From an uncultured Chitinophaga sp. (GTDB lineage: Bacteria; Bacteroidota; Bacteroidia; Cytophagales; Cyclobacteriaceae), in contig CABHOK010000002.1 in assembly GCA_902168205.1 (NCBI GenBank), positions 794,441 through 858,440 on the forward strand: 64,000 nt of DNA, given 5' to 3'. The notes under the pieces are model-generated. The model had not been told where the DNA came from. It saw nothing but the letters and a program-made list of their open reading frames with translations, and did no database searches. A program made the position numbers and the translations under genes. Position 1 is the first letter of the stretch. Each line of letters begins with the position of its first letter. Shown in pieces: positions 63,874-64,000 of the stretch.

Positions 63874-64000
63874 TGTAAGCTCCCCCGAAAATAGGACGGT
63901 TTAAGATTAGATGAAAGTCTTTTAACTTTAAACTGTTACATATGAAAAAGAAACGCTTTACAGAAGCCCAGATTTTCAACATTCTCAAAGAGTTTGATGC
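63874..64000 (+). mobile_element. left end of an IS3-type insertion sequence, incomplete
   Basis: TGTAAGCTCCCCCGAAAATA (starting 63874) has the TG terminus and the CCCCCGAAA motif of IS3-family inverted repeats. It is followed 68 bp later by the start of a transposase OrfA. The right end lies outside the window, so the target duplication cannot be checked. Confidence 0.75.
63942..64000 (+). CDS. IS3-family transposase OrfA, N-terminal fragment
   Basis: Only the first 19 codons are visible: MKKKRFTEAQIFNILKEFD. KRFTEAQI is the usual start of the helix-turn-helix of IS3-type OrfA proteins, which bind the inverted repeats. The frame is open at the window edge. Confidence 0.82.
   Translation, partial: MKKKRFTEAQIFNILKEFD

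Overview
The window comes from the chromosome of a member of the Bacteroidota, most likely a soil or plant-associated Cytophagales or Chitinophagales relative. The evidence is a SusC/SusD pair, many exported carbohydrate-active enzymes and lipoproteins, FucP-type and SSS sugar transporters, a promoter of the Bacteroidota type (TAnnTTTG), and few recognisable Shine-Dalgarno sequences. I do not assign a genus. I see no rRNA, tRNA or CRISPR array.

Layout. (1) 1-15545 is a polysaccharide utilisation locus, cut at the left edge: SusC (partial), SusD, a CE6/SASA-type esterase, a GH2 glycosidase, a sialate-O-acetylesterase-like enzyme, an FAD-dependent oxidoreductase, a frameshifted lipoprotein with a toroid-glycosidase-like half, and an SSS symporter. 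Spacing is mostly 1-30 bp or overlapping, so the enzyme genes look like one transcript. (2) 15612-21828 is a TetR regulator plus TolC/MFP/RND efflux operon, with matching palindromes before the regulator and before the pump. (3) 22145-36682 is a mixed metabolic stretch: a glucose-dehydrogenase-like SDR with a cytosolic GH63-like glucosidase, GH105, a YegD-like Hsp70, an S41 protease, a GNAT, GH43, a FucP-type transporter, a small basic protein and a GH140/DUF4038 enzyme. (4) 36802-46625 is a probable exopolysaccharide system. On the minus strand it runs receiver, HEAT-repeat membrane protein, GT2 synthase, sulfatase-fold transferase with a C-terminal TPR, YaiO-like TPR/beta-barrel. A divergent hybrid histidine kinase and a second receiver follow. 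(5) 47560-53337 is an envelope-modification unit: two PAP2 phosphatases, an LTA-synthase-like transferase, a histidine kinase and an OmpR-type regulator. An identical twin TTCTGAA direct repeat precedes both the regulator and the transferase. (6) 53454-56255 holds an EcsC protein and two SDR-type proteins. (7) 56455-62528 is an ArsR regulator plus MFP/RND/TolC pump with three near-identical 26-bp elements. (8) 62715-64000 is foreign-looking, AT-rich DNA: two promoterless minus-strand genes separated by a 169-bp attC-like inverted element, then the left end of an IS3-type insertion sequence.

The best candidates for something new are the receiver/HEAT/GT2/phosphotransferase-TPR/YaiO locus, where two adjacent proteins share one recognisable TPR block; the self-contained OmpR-type regulon; and the cassette-like array at the right edge. 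Gaps between genes carry several families of imperfect repeats built by iterating short words, and the whole window is conspicuously rich in TATA through the use of the Ile codon ATA. All functional assignments come from reading motifs by eye; no database was searched.
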